Assembly (NCBI RefSeq): GCF_051020955.1
Contig: NC_135030.1
Span: 60,001 to 124,000, forward strand
Length of the DNA stretch: 64,000 nucleotides
Origin: Megalopta genalis
Lineage: Eukaryota; Arthropoda; Insecta; Hymenoptera; Halictidae
Direction: 5' to 3'
Made by a program: the position numbers and the translations under genes. How positions within the stretch are numbered: position 1 is the stretch's first letter; every line of letters starts with the position of its first letter. Of the stretch, positions 48,228 through 59,289 are shown piece by piece. The notes under the pieces are model-generated. The model saw only the letters and a list, made by a program, of their open reading frames with translations. It made no database searches and was not told the origin of the DNA.

Positions 48228-48689
48228 CACATTGCGGACGGCTCACGAGATATCTCGTTTTTAGCAAATTGAACGTTGCGGACGGGTCACGAGATATCTC
48301 GTTTTCATGTTTTTTTTATTTAATCGGCAACTTAAGCAACCAGCCGCAAATATTTCTGTTACGTAACCATGGTAACGAAGCCTCCCGCATTCCTAAGTAA
48401 TTTTAGCGAAACAAATGAATCATTCCAAGCATGTAGAAATGATCAGTCATTATAGCCACTCTAAATCAATATTCAAATTTGTATAATAAATAATAGTTAA
48501 AATGTAAAAAATCTTATATAATAAACAGATATATAAACTATGTATATATAGTATTATTTAAGAATACTAAATGCAAATTAGAAATGTGCGTACCCGCTTC
48601 CTGTTACTTGCCAAGCATGTTTTTGGAGCGTTCGAAAATGTGCGGTCTTTGAGGGCGCGTTGAACGCGCAGAGCCCCGTCCGCAATGTG
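48228..48689. mobile_element. TTAA-flanked element with a repeated 14-base palindrome (462 bp)
   Basis: TTAA at 48224-48227 and 48690-48693. The ends CACATTGCGGACGG and CCGTCCGCAATGTG are inverted repeats. Near the left end the palindrome ACGAGATATCTCGT occurs twice (48245-48258 and 48289-48302), because a 44-base segment beginning GCGGACGG is duplicated. There is no coding capacity. The layout matches the elements at 22398 and 37813. Confidence 0.9.
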
Positions 48690-48693
48690 TTAA

Positions 48694-49456
48694 GTACAGT
48701 AGAACGATGGCCACGAGGTATCGGAGACAGCCAAACGATGATTTTACATTGAGTTCTATCGGCATCTTACGAAGAAAAGGACGGAGCAAGAAACAATTGG
48801 ACATCATTGGTTGGCGTTTGATTGAAATTCAATTTCTTCGACCGAGCGAAACTATTTATGGGAAACGGTAATACTTCATTGAATCGTAAACGTATCCCAA
48901 GACGAATGCAAGCGCAGTTAACCAGGTTAATGCAGTCAGCTACCACTTCGACTCCTCCGTCCCCCAACAAGTTAACTTCCAACTTGAAACGCCTTCGTAA
49001 TCCTCACTTTGACAATCAGCAAAGAGGATATCGCAGTCGGCATCAAGGGATTAAATGAAAGGGAAGATTGGCCATGGGATCCGGCGGATGAAATGAATTT
49101 TCAATGGAAGCCGAGATCGAAGATCCTAAGCGAGAATAAGAATGAGAAACAGAGAAGGAAAGGACGCTGTCCTCTGTAGAAAGAGAGGATATGCTAAAGT
49201 AATCTTCTCCCATCTAGTTTTTTTCCATTTAGTCTGTTCGCGAAGGGGTCATCATCCAGCGCCCTGGATAAAATTAGCAGATTTAGCAGAGAGTTCTGTA
49301 CCGTAACAATTTTAAAACTGACGTGTGCAGAGAGCGTTCTTTTATCTGTGTTACATAATTCAACGCGCGGTAACTTGCGATTCCGGAGTTCGAAAAGATT
49401 ATTATTCGAGCATCAAGCTTCTCCGACGACTAATTTACATTTTCGCATGGTTTTAC
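48694..49456. other. Spacer, no gene proven
   Basis: A 78-residue plus-strand frame at 48822-49058 (Arg/Asn/Ser-rich) has no recognisable domain. Confidence 0.3.
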
Positions 49457-49460
49457 TTAA

Positions 49461-49780
49461 CACTTTATCGACCGCTAGCCTATTTATCGGCTTTTCGATT
49501 GCCAATGCTTATCGACCGATAGCCTATTAATCGACTTTTAGCTATCGACGGTTTTCGCTTCTTTACTGTTTTGTTAGTAGCTGACCTCCTGTATGCTGAC
49601 CTCCCCATATCCTTATGAATTATAATTATAATAATTATATTATTATTTATTATTATTTTTAAAGGAATAAGCACAACACAATGAATAGCGAAAATTTAGC
49701 CGGTACTGGGAGCAAATGCGCGCGCGATTAAGCCAGTCCTTACTGAGTGGCAGCGTCAACCACGACCGGACGATAAAGTG
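49461..49780. mobile_element. TTAA-flanked element of the CACTTTATCG family (320 bp)
   Basis: TTAA at 49457-49460 and 49781-49784. The left end CACTTTATCGACCG and the right end CGGACGATAAAGTG are inverted repeats with one mismatch. Near the left end, TTTATCGACCGCTAGCCTAT is followed by a related TTATCGACCGATAGCCTATT and then CTATCGACGG: direct subterminal repeats. Non-coding. Confidence 0.85.
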
Positions 49781-49784
49781 TTAA

Positions 49785-50100
49785 GATCTATAGAACAACG
49801 AAGAATACTTTGAAAACTATATGGTGAGCATTTGATAAACGAAATTATCAACTTTTTTCAGCATATTCAATTATATATTCCTGTGAAAAAGAACCGCGCC
49901 GCTCGAGTGCTAAAAGATGATTTTGCAGGTACAATCAACGACCAAAAGCAAGATTAACGATGTTGTTGTAACGGTTTTGTTTCCAAGTCATTAACAATTA
50001 AAGTCGATCAATAGCGGTGCACGAGCCAACATTCTGTTCCTGTCTTTCACGCGGTACGTCATTGTCTACGCTTTTCCTAACCGAACATATTACACAGGCT
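49785..50100. other. Spacer with a possible second solo TTAA-type end
   Basis: CGCCGCTCGAGTGCTAAAAG at about 49896-49915 resembles the solo end at 24283-24298 (CGTTCAAGTGTTAAAAGATG), with the TTAA changed to CTAA. Nothing else is seen. Confidence 0.25.
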
Positions 50101-50890
50101 GCTATTGGCTCGAAAACAACATCGCTGCAGCATCCTCGATCATTATTCTTGATTTTCAACTTAAACAATTTTGTTGAATGATTTTTTTAACTACTTTCTT
50201 CTTCACACACGCGCACACGTTTTACTTGTTTTCTCTTCTCTTCCTTATCCTTATCTTCCCCAATTCAGAAGGATTTTTACGACACATCGAAAGACAAGTC
50301 CACCGTTAACCGCTGCCAAGCTGGAAACGCCTTACACCAGCGGCGTTTTTCATAAAAAAAAGAAAACGTCGTTCGGGGAACCGACCCAGAAACATGCGCG
50401 ATCATTTTTACGCTGACCGTGTTCCGTCCTGGAGAATCAGTTTTCTCGGGAATTCAAGCGTTTACCGTGAGCTTTTTCCACGGTCGAACATATTAAAAAT
50501 TACAAACTCGCCGCTCCGCTCCGCCTCGCTTCTGGATACTCGTAATCCCGTCTGAAGTTTAACTGGTTCGCCAAATTCCGAAACTCTCGAAATTGCGGCG
50601 GGATCGCGGCTTCTTCCGCAGCCTGCGAGATTTCGGTGCCGTGGAATTGATCGGTCGAAGACTCGCGATTATCTCGAGCATCGCTGCGGGCGTCGATATC
50701 TTGAAATTGAGAGGAAAGTTTCGCGATCATAGATGCACGCTTCGGAAAACTGTTCTCAGCTTCCTTTTCGGTTTAATTAAGTGTATAACGGTTTGAGTAG
50801 CTCTCGGTATCGGAGTTCTTAAAGGAATCTCTAAACCCCCTGATGCAGAGGGTGCCCTCGCAGGCGCGCCACTTAACAACGAACAGGACA
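50101..50890. other. GC-rich block without a supported gene
   Basis: Overlapping frames of about 67-81 residues on both strands without a recognisable domain. Confidence 0.35.
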
Positions 50891-50899
50891 CGTTATATG

Positions 50900-50975
50900 T
50901 TAGGTCTACCGGAAAGTTCTGTCGGTTTTTCAATTGAAATATAACACAATTTTCATGCATTTAATGATATTTATC
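50900..50975 (-). mobile_element. mariner end fragment fused to repeat family B
   Basis: TTAGGTCTACCGGAAAGTTC, then TGTCGG, followed by the same AT-rich subterminal sequence as in the element at 51578 up to AATGATATTTAT. It then passes into family-B sequence (CAGCGTGTAAACCAAGATGA, then GGAAGAGGAGATACGA) that runs to about 51062. Confidence 0.75.
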
Positions 50976-51065
50976 CTCAGCGTGTAAACCAAGATGAATA
51001 ATTTTGGAAGAGGAGATACGATTTTTTGAACCGTGCGGCTCGTTTTTATGATTGTTGGCAAGCGA
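50968..51065 (+). repeat. Dispersed repeat family B, remnant
   Basis: TTTGGAAGAGGAGATACGAT followed by GTGCGGCTCGTTTTTATGAT, the same order of blocks as at 7128. Confidence 0.65.
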
Positions 51066-51577
51066 TCGAAAGTCGTCTATCTTCGATACAATATTTAATT
51101 ATAAAAATCAAAATTAATCTTAACAATTTGGAGTTGAAAATACAAGTTGCTTGTTCGCTATTACTTGACATTGCGTATTAATGATTCGGAGTGAAATTAA
51201 TCGTGAACTGGACTAGCGAGAAAATGAACATTGACGAAAACCGCTCGAACTTATTGGCCAACCTAATATTAGGTCTATCGGAAATTATATACGACATCAT
51301 ATATTCTACAAATCAATTAGGATTTCATCTAACAGTCTACTTAAGTCTTACCTGCTCTATTAACCGAACGCTCACGTTTTCTTGAACCATTCGGATAATC
51401 GAGCGGTACACCGAACAAATTATATCGTATCTTATCTTTGTTTACACGAAGATATAAATAAATTGAATATAAAGAAGCTTTAAGTTTATTGTACAACGAA
51501 GAAAGGCATATTAAAGTTTGTAGAACTTGTTGCTGTAATTATCGCCAATATTGTAACAGTCAATTTCTACGTAATAA
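51066..51577. other. AT-rich spacer with a decayed mariner end
   Basis: TTAGGTCTATCGGAAATTAT near 51268 is a decayed terminal repeat. No gene. Confidence 0.35.
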
Positions 51578-52141
51578 TTAGGTCTACCGGAAAGTTCTGT
51601 CCGTTTTTGAATTGAAATATGACACAATTTTCATACATTTAATAATATTTATTGCAGAATATACTTTCCATCGTTACTTATGACTTCTTGCCAGCGCGAC
51701 GGCAACTTGTAAATGCCATTTTTAGAAAATGATTTATTTTTAGAGGCGAAGAACTCGACTAGTGTTTGGTTGACGTCAGCTTCAGTTTTGAATTTCTTTT
51801 TCCTGTAAAAGGTTTTGCAAAGAGAGAAACAAGCGATAATCGGAGGGTGCTAGGTCTGGGGAGTATGGCGGATGCGACAGAATTTCCCAGCCTAGCTCTG
51901 CGATTTTCCGACGAGTCGCCAAAGCAGCATGTGGTCTGGCATTATCATCGGTAGCCATGTTTTCGCGATCGCGTCTCGCTTAATAATGACACGAGACATC
52001 TTTGTTTCAGTTTATTTAGGAGAGCACATGCGTGCAAATGCAATGATAAAGAGAGATAGTCATACATGTCTCAAATCAACGTGTGCATATAGATTGAAAC
52101 TTGAAGTGACACTATCGGACAGAACTTTCCGGTACACCTAA
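51578..52141 (-). mobile_element. mariner-family transposon with internal deletion (564 bp)
   Basis: The terminal inverted repeats are TTAGGTCTACCGGAAAGTTC at the left and, on the opposite strand of the right end, TTAGGTGTACCGGAAAGTTC. Full-length mariners are about 1.3 kb, so most of the interior is gone. The minus strand encodes the C-terminal third of the transposase (described separately). TA duplications cannot be confirmed. Confidence 0.92.
51646..51958 (-). pseudogene. mariner transposase, C-terminal part, frameshifted
   Basis: On the minus strand the frame starts MATDDNARPHAALATRR and continues ELGWEILSHPPYSPDLAPSD, then YRLFLSLQN. The second catalytic Asp lies in DDNARPH and the third in PSDY, the DD34D arrangement of mariner. 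After LQN the frame shifts by one and resumes as KKKFKTEADVNQTLVEFFAS, ending PSRWQEVISNDGKYILQ and a TAA stop near 51648. The N-terminal DNA-binding domain and first Asp are missing, so the protein is dead. Confidence 0.9.
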
Positions 52142-52694
52142 CAATTATGCATTTTGGACTCCTCATTATATATTCCCTTTGTGAACAATGTAGAGAAATG
52201 AATGCACTGAAACAAATGCGGAATAGCCCCTGAAAAGCGTTCCACAATCGGTACTTTGCCTTATACTGTAACTTTAAATCTTGAAACGACGCTAAAATAA
52301 TTTTAGTCGCGATAATTAAAATGGTCTTCCAGATAGTCATATATGTCTCAAATCAACAAGCGCATATGGATTGAAACTTGAAGTGACACTATCGGACAGA
52401 ACTTTCCGGTAGACCTAACAATTATGCATTTTGGACTCCTCATTATATATTCCCTTTGTGAACAATGTAGAGAAATGAATGCACTGAAACAAATGCGGAA
52501 TAGCCCCTGAAAAGCGTTCCACAATCGGTACTTTGCCTTATACTGTAACTTTAAATCTTGAAACGACGCTAAAATAATTTTAGTCGCGATAATTAAAATG
52601 GTCTTCCAGATAGTCATATATGTCTCAAATCAACAAGCGCATATGGATTGAAACTTGAAGTGACACTATCGGACAGAACTTTCCGGTAGACCTA
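52053..52694. repeat. 277-bp tandem duplication including a mariner end
   Basis: ACAATTATGCATTTTGGACT starts at 52141 and again at 52418, a period of 277. Each unit ends with about 80 bases identical to the right end of the mariner (GACACTATCGGACAGAACTT, then TCCGGTAGACCTAA), so three copies of that end now lie at about 52073-52141, 52350-52417 and 52627-52694. The two units differ by only a few bases, which implies a recent duplication, probably by unequal exchange between two mariner ends. The matching 89-residue frames on the minus strand are a by-product. Confidence 0.93.
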
Positions 52695-53318
52695 ATAGTT
52701 TCCACCAGTGTCCATCCTTAACGGGAAGGTGAGACAAAAATACTACCGAGTATGCTTGCAGATTCTTCCAGATACCACATCCAGATACGTTAGTTTTTTT
52801 CACAAATCTTAGCAAAACATGTGGAAATTTGAATTAGTTGTCAGAAGCTTGATGCTTGAGAAACTTAATATTCGAACAACAATTTTTCAACTCCGAGTTC
52901 AAACGGATTCAGACAATATTTAATATCAATATCGCAAATAGCGTCTAAAATAGTATGCCTATCTTTTAAACCCAGTTCGAGCCTTGTCTAACACGAAGTA
53001 CTTACTGTGCGCAACATGTGTCTGACTGTGGTATTAGCCATGGAATGTCTATTCTCCTGATCGGATTTGCGATTGTGGCTGCCGTACTTGATCTGACTAA
53101 CGATTCTATCGATTCTGCTCATCTAACAAGACGTTGTCGTAATCTACATATCTGTCAGAATACTGCCTCTTATATCACCTCATTTTGACGATGCAACTAT
53201 TGATAGGTTGTATAGCGCGTAATATTACATGGAGTACATACATACAGATATCTCTATGCGATATAAATATTTTCGCTATTCTTCTTTGTGAATAGGTTGT
53301 AAAAAGAGCAAACTTATA
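52695..53318. other. Spacer, nothing seen
   Basis: No gene or clear mobile element. Confidence 0.3.
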
Positions 53319-53554
53319 TTACGTTTACCGGAAAGTTCTGTCCGTTTGAGAAATGAAAGGAAATCATAGATTTTTCATAAATTCAGCAATATTTATTGTA
53401 CAATATAATTTCCGTCGTTACGTATGACCTCTTTTGTCAGCGTGATGGCAATTTGTGAGCAACATTTTTCAAAAATATATGTCTCAAACGAATCTGTGCA
53501 TATCTATTGAAATTTGCAATGACATTATCAGACAGAACTTTCCGGTAGACCTAA
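53319..53554. mobile_element. mariner-derived MITE (236 bp)
   Basis: The left end TTACGTTTACCGGAAAGTTC and the right end GAACTTTCCGGTAGACCTAA are mariner terminal repeats. The inside retains AATATTTATTGTACAATATA near the left and ATGTCTCAAACGAATCTGTG near the right, both homologous to the element at 51578, with the transposase region deleted. Confidence 0.88.
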
Positions 53555-53581
53555 TACTTCCATAGGAAAATTCAATATATC

Positions 53582-53660
53582 AGGTTGGCCAATAAGTTCG
53601 TACGGTTTTTGACAATTCTTATCTTTTTTTTGCAGTCTAACCTTGACATAGCCTTTCATC
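53582..53660. mobile_element. End of a second mariner type (fragment)
   Basis: AGGTTGGCCAATAAGTTCGT, then ACGGTTTTT, resembles the terminal repeat of a different insect mariner lineage (AGGTTGGCAAATAAGTTCGT-like). No transposase follows, so only one end remains. Confidence 0.6.
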
Positions 53661-53818
53661 GAAGAAAATTAGATTGACCTTCGGATCTCCTTTACTATTC
53701 CACCTACAAGAAAACAATTTATATAACATGATGTAGACCGTCCCAATAAACAACTTTTCTAGCAATATCTTTTTAGTAACTATATCTCCATCCGATATAT
53801 CCTACTGTACTTACTTAA

Positions 53819-54100
53819 CCCTAGAAAGATAACCATATGACAACGTACGTAAAAGATAACCATACGCTTCAGAGGCGCATGCTTTTCTAAGGCGTCAATT
53901 TGATACTAACAATGGATATTTATTTAAGTTAATCTAGTCATTTTAAAGGTTTGGCATTATTGTAAAAATAAAATGCATTTATATTATATTTTTTTATATT
54001 TTAAGTAATTTTAAACTTAAATCACTAGACCTCTATGAAAAATTAACAAAAATCAACAGTCTTCGCAGGAGCCTCTGCGACGTAGGTTATCTTTCTCGGG
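53819..54100 (+). mobile_element. piggyBac-type MITE, copy 3 of 3 (282 bp)
   Basis: TTAA at 53815-53818 and 54101-54104. Same ends as 16459-16740, from which it differs by about three substitutions, so transposition of this family is recent on an evolutionary scale. Confidence 0.93.
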
Positions 54101-54104
54101 TTAA

Positions 54105-55015
54105 ACAAGACACCCTTCATATTACAATTACCAAATAAATCTTATTTTCTTTTCCACGTGCCAAACTCGCTTAACTCCGTGCGACAGTCTAGCGCAAATC
54201 GGAGAACCTCTTCGTCCAATCACCGTAATGTCCTTCCGTTTGTGAATAGTCGTCTCTGTAACTGTAAGTGCTGCTTAGAAATGCAAACTCGAGTGAATAT
54301 CCCTGCTCTCTTTCCTTCTCTCTCTCTCTCTCTCCCTTCCTCTATCGCGACTACTATTTTCCCTATTACTTACACTTTTCTATGAGACGGAAGCCTCGTT
54401 GGATCGGCGATCGTTGGCATCCGGCGGTGATGCAGCGACGAAAGCGAGCCATGGGTACGATGGGGACAAAAGGAACGGGGAATAAAAGCATCCGGCGGGG
54501 ATAAAAAGAAAGGGGTAAAGGGTAAAAGGCGAAGTAGGATCGGTCCGTCCGGCGACGTAACGGGTATTGGCCTCTTTTGGCGCGGGCACAACTCTCGCTA
54601 ATCTCCCTTTATCCAAGGGTAACTTCACGTTCCATTCGGGAATATCTTACGAGCACGGTGCGCGTCGCGGCAACAGTCCAAGACGTCTTGTTTTTCCACC
54701 TTCTACCCGACGAGCTGTAGGACGGGGCTTCGCCGAGGCGATGGGAGTCGCGACTTTTAAGCGGGCAAAGAGTCTCGGCCAAGTCGAAAATCGAGCCGTG
54801 ATTCCCTGTGTAGGAACCAATCCTTGAGAAGACCAAAAGGAGCAACTTCCAGAAGCATTCGTAGCCATTCAATTATCGACTTTAAAGGATTCATATCCTT
54901 TCTGTAAGACACGCATTCGAATTTTTATCTTTGGAGCAGGACGTCGAAATATTTCTTATACATTCATTACTCGAAATGCAAGGATTTTTATAAATCAACT
55001 TTTTGCAATCGATTT
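54105..55015. other. GC-rich block without a supported gene
   Basis: A CT tract lies at about 54316-54342. Frames of about 70-87 residues overlap on both strands without a domain. Confidence 0.35.
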
Positions 55016-55085
55016 TTTTAATTTATATATTATTTATATTTTATATATTATATATAGTATTATTTATATATATTATTTATTTTAC
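55016..55085. repeat. AT-rich microsatellite
   Basis: TTTATATATTATTTATATTT-type repeats. Confidence 0.8.
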
Positions 55086-55618
55086 ATGTTAAGCATTTAT
55101 ATTACATATAATTACAGAATGGCAAGTGATAAGAGAAAAATGTTACGGCATTTTTATCATCATTTCGTGTGCGGACTATCATTGAGTCAGAAAAGAACTT
55201 TTTATCTTGAATCTTTCAATTTTTTACACCAGATTCATTTTATAGTTTTCAGTCAAACGTTATCTTTTTATCTTAACGTTGTGAAAGTACAGAAAGGAAA
55301 CGCATGCTTCTGCAATAACCTCCATCCAATTGAGTGTCGCCGTTTCGTGAGACACCGTGTATATCTACCATGAGCTAGAATGTGCTATCCGTTTTATATT
55401 CTTCCAATAATTACAGGCTTCATTTTCAACGTTCATCATAAGAGCTGCTAGATGGCAGCCATTTCAGCTTTTAAAGGTTATGTCAGGGTTAGAGCGTGTA
55501 CAAGAAGGCTTTGAACGCGTACAATTTTTCAGCCAATGGTTTGCGCGCCTTGAGAGTTGAATTTGTTGTGTTTTCTCAACAAAATGTATAGAAATGTAGA
55601 TGGAGGAGCCAAAAATCT
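55086..55618. other. Spacer, no gene proven
   Basis: A 95-residue frame at 55086-55373 has no recognisable domain. AAAGGTTATGTCAGGGTTAG at about 55474 is a single copy of the motif seen in the 44-bp array. Confidence 0.3.
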
Positions 55619-56117
55619 CTGTACCCTTAAAATAAAGATTAGCCTTTAAGCCTAATTATTATTGCTTATTATTATTACTTAATTTAATAATTATTATTAC
55701 GTATTATTATTACTTATTAACCTATTTTTATTTCGTCGTAAACTTCGTACGTTACTTTAATTTATTTATTGATAAATATTATCTGTACCCTTAAAATAAA
55801 GATTAGCCTTTAAGCCTAATTATTATTGCTTATTATTATTATTTAATTGAATAATTATTATTACTTATTATTATTACTTATTATTATTACTTATTAGCCT
55901 ATTTATTTTGTCGTAAACTTCGTACGTTACTTTAATTTATTTATGAATAAATATTATCTGTACCCTTAATATAAAGATTAGCCTTTAAGCCTAATTATTA
56001 TTACTTATTATTATTACTTAATTTGATAATTATTATTACTTATTATTATTACTTATTAGCCTATTTATTTTGTCGTAAACTTCGTACGTTACTTTAATTT
56101 ATTTATTAATAAATATT
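55619..56117. repeat. Tandem array of about 165-bp units, three copies
   Basis: CTGTACCCTTAAAATAAAGA starts at 55619 and 55783 and, slightly changed, at 55958. Each unit continues TTAGCCTTTAAGCCTAATTA, a variable TTATTATTAC microsatellite, then GTCGTAAACTTCGTACGTTA. Unit length varies (164, 175, about 160) through the microsatellite part. Confidence 0.93.
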
Positions 56118-57521
56118 ATATATTATAATTTATTATATTAAAATTATATAATGGAATATGGATGTTAACTTTTGAGAAGATTTACTTGTATTTGTTATCT
56201 CAGGATACTGAGAGAGAGAGAGAGAGAGATCTTTTTCTCAGTATAAATAATTTCATATAAACATTAACAAAATCACCACTTTTCATTACGGTAAAGCGAC
56301 TTATGCCACTTTCAAAAGAAACGGCTCATATGTCGGCTTGAAAAAAAGAACACACGAGGCAAATGATACACAATCAAGAAGGGCTAATGAAATGTCTAAA
56401 CATGTCTCCCCGATCCGAGTTTAGAATTTCGGGCACCCGAAAGTTTTGGGAACCTGATATGAATCTCGAGTGTCCGAAAGTTTCGGGTCCCGGCCCAACC
56501 CCCTCAACGGTGCTCAGCCCGAATCGAGGCTTGGTTATCCGCGCACCCTTATCGCTAACCGAATGAAGTACGAATACTTCCACGATCTACTGCAGGTTTC
56601 AGCGCACCGTGTTCGTTTCGTTGTAGAAATTGATGAAACGTGGCGCTTGTTTTCGATTCTCCTAACTTTGACGAGTTCCCTTTCGCCGAGACTGGGAGAG
56701 AAAGAACGGTAGAGAAGAGTTTAGGAAATTTCCGTGGACCATGACCGGAACATATGGGATCGTAAAGCTGCTCGATACCGAACCGAGCATCGTTGAAACC
56801 CTTGTCCCAGTATCGAATCGAACCGAGTCCGGGACACCTTGAAATATAGGTCGTATCGAAAATCTCTCGTCGACTTTGTAACGAGTGTAACGAAGGGCAC
56901 TAGGAAATGGGGCATGCATGGCTGAGGCTCTTTTTCCAATTTTACGAGACGGGGGACGCGCGCAGTGCCGCTATTTACGTGGCTATCGCCGCGGCGTCGC
57001 GGTTTTCGGTAAATACTGCCATTCGTAAGGTGTCTAGTGACGTCGACGGGAAACTTTCAATCGGGAGAGTGTCCTTATGCGTGTGCTTCTCGCTGTGCTT
57101 CTCGCTCCGAATGGGATCGAGTTCAACATGTACTCGTAAATCTAAGCCAATTTCAGTGTAAAACTTCCATTTCATAGCGTTCGACTATCACTCATATGGG
57201 ATCATGTTATTGTTCGAGTTTCGAGTATTTTCGCATTATATGCGACGGTTACGAAAGGTAACGGGGTCTCCTTTATGCAAACTTCACCGGCAATTTGAAC
57301 AAAGAGAAGAAGAAACATCGATCTATCGAACAGTATATATATAATATAAATATATAATATAATATAAATATTCAACAATTCAGATTTTTCAATTCTAATA
57401 AAATCGACGGATAATCTTATATTCCCTGAAAATCGTATCTTAATGAGTACATCAACCTTAAATGACTTTGTCATTGTTTCGCAGTGTTTTCGCAGTCGAT
57501 ATTCCGCACTTGACGTGTTAA
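56118..57521. other. Mixed spacer; GC-richer at 56370-57180
   Basis: A GA tract lies at 56210-56228. A fragment of element D (GCGACTTATGCCACTTTCAA) lies at about 56296. Frames of about 65-110 residues have no recognisable domain. AT repeats lie at 57335-57372. Confidence 0.3.
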
Positions 57522-58056
57522 CCCTTAAATGCATGATTTTTTGTTTTGAATTTTAAAAAATCGTATTTTATAGGAATGTAGTCATAGGTTACGTAAAAAA
57601 TAAATAAAAAAATCTAGGTAATAATATTGAGTATTTATTTCGAAAAAAAGTTGTACGTAGACTTTTGGCAACGATATGCGTTTATTGCTAAAATTATTGT
57701 AGACATAAACGAATGGTCACGTATTTATATTATCTATTAGTATAGGAATTTTCACATTATTTATAAATGAAATGCGGCAAAGCGATTGCGATTTTTGTTG
57801 CGACACGAAGCAGCCTTGCATTCGATGCGCTCGGTCCGTGAAAATCCTTTGCAACCTGGAAGTTATCGCCCACCGCATTCAAATGTCAAAAAACATATAA
57901 CTTACTCGCCAAAAGTAATGTCAAGTCTTTTATTTCACACACGGTCTATCGTCTATTGTTATCAACGTGTGTTCGGAAACGCGCATACTCAGGTTTTTGA
58001 ATAAAATTACAGTGGAACTGGAATGTAAACAATTGGCAACAATATGCATTTAGGGG
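57522..58056 (+). mobile_element. TTAA-flanked element of the CCCTTAAATGCAT family, copy 2 (535 bp)
   Basis: TTAA at 57518-57521 and 58057-58060. The ends CCCTTAAATGCAT and ATGCATTTAGGGG are inverted repeats with one mismatch. Same length as, and reverse complement of, 26926-27460, with few differences. Confidence 0.88.
57772..57900 (+). pseudogene. Cys-rich tail of a piggyBac-like transposase (fossil)
   Basis: The frame has 42 residues to a TAA and contains SDCDFCCDTKQPCIRC and a further Cys (VKILCN), as in the copy at 27082-27210. The frame is open upstream to 57709 but without catalytic motifs. The Cys spacing fits the C-terminal zinc-binding domain of piggyBac transposases, which makes the TTAA target and the protein remnant agree with each other. 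Confidence 0.45.
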
Positions 58057-58060
58057 TTAA

Positions 58061-58640
58061 AGAATATACTTGAAATCCGGGATCGAATAGCCTACCATTT
58101 TGTCGAAAATTCTAATTGAACTTTTCTGTTTCGTTCGAGGAAATATCTTTTCTGTAGAATCCTTGTAAAACGATATGTCACCTTTAGGAACTTATTTAGA
58201 ATCTGCATAATAAAAGTCGCTTGGAAAAACGTCTCAGAACGTTTGTTAATACTTGGCTCCGTTTGGACCCGGAGTATAAATATTCTTATTTGTCTATCTA
58301 GTTTCTGGCATTGAATTAAAATGTTCATATGTGAAATTAAAGTTTATTCTATATAATGGATTATTTATTATCAATTTAAGGAAAACTACGTAAGCACAGA
58401 AAAATTGTCTTCGCAATCATTTTAGTCCTCTTACGGTGTTCATAAAAATTTGCACTAAGGATACAATGTTTTTAAATCAGCAATACGGAAGGTTAATATA
58501 ATTAACATGGAAACATCGTAACTGTTTACAGAAAATAATACCATTCTTCGCTCTAAAAATTTTATATCCAACTAGTCCAAAAAAAAAAACAAGTACAAAG
58601 AAACAGAGAAACGATCAATTTAACACGAACCATTACATTT
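58061..58640. other. AT-rich spacer, nothing seen
   Basis: No gene or clear mobile element. Confidence 0.35.
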
Positions 58641-59239
58641 ACAACGCGCGAGATTGTAACATAATTCAGCAAGCTGCTATCAATCTTTCTAAACCAACAT
58701 CGGTCCGCGCGGTAGTTGTCAGCCGTTGACTATCAAATAATCTCGAGATCCCATTAGAAGCCGGTTCGCTATCGCCGTCAGCTGTCCGTCAGCCGGCCGT
58801 CGCGATCCGTGCACGATGAACAGTCGCGAAAAGGAGCCCGGCAATCGGATCGCGATTTACGATTTCGCTATCTGGAAGGTACGTCGCCATCAATCGCCGT
58901 GACGGAGGGCGGCGTCGCGGCGCGGCGCGAGCCGAAGGGAGAATGGTCCCCTAAATGGAGCGTCGAAGGATGTCTCCTTAGTTTGTTCAGGAACCGGTCC
59001 CGTGGAAATCCGGCTGGCATCGGTCGGCCCCGATGCGAAGCCTGTAAATCAATTACAAGTAGCGTTGCGGCCGGGAGTACTTGGCGAAACGGCACGTACC
59101 GAAGCCGTGCAGTCAAGTTTCGAGGGACGGTGACGTGATCGGGAAACTCATGCACGCGACCGAATCTTAGTTTGCGATTGCGAGGCAACCGAACAGCCGG
59201 AGCAGCCGAGCAGTCCGAGAGACGGAGACGGAGCGAGTC
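58641..59239. other. GC-rich block with a weak first-exon candidate
   Basis: CpG-rich. An ATG at 58816 opens a frame of 21 codons that ends at an AAG with a GTACGT donor-like site at 58879. This is short and could be chance. Overlapping frames of about 106-109 residues on both strands have no domain. Confidence 0.25.
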
Positions 59240-59240
59240 G

Positions 59241-59289
<49 letters not shown>

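Noticed and set aside
52071..52617. Two nearly identical 89-residue frames on the minus strand, suggesting a conserved small gene
   Set aside because: They lie in the two units of a recent 277-bp tandem duplication, so identity comes from the duplication and not from selection.
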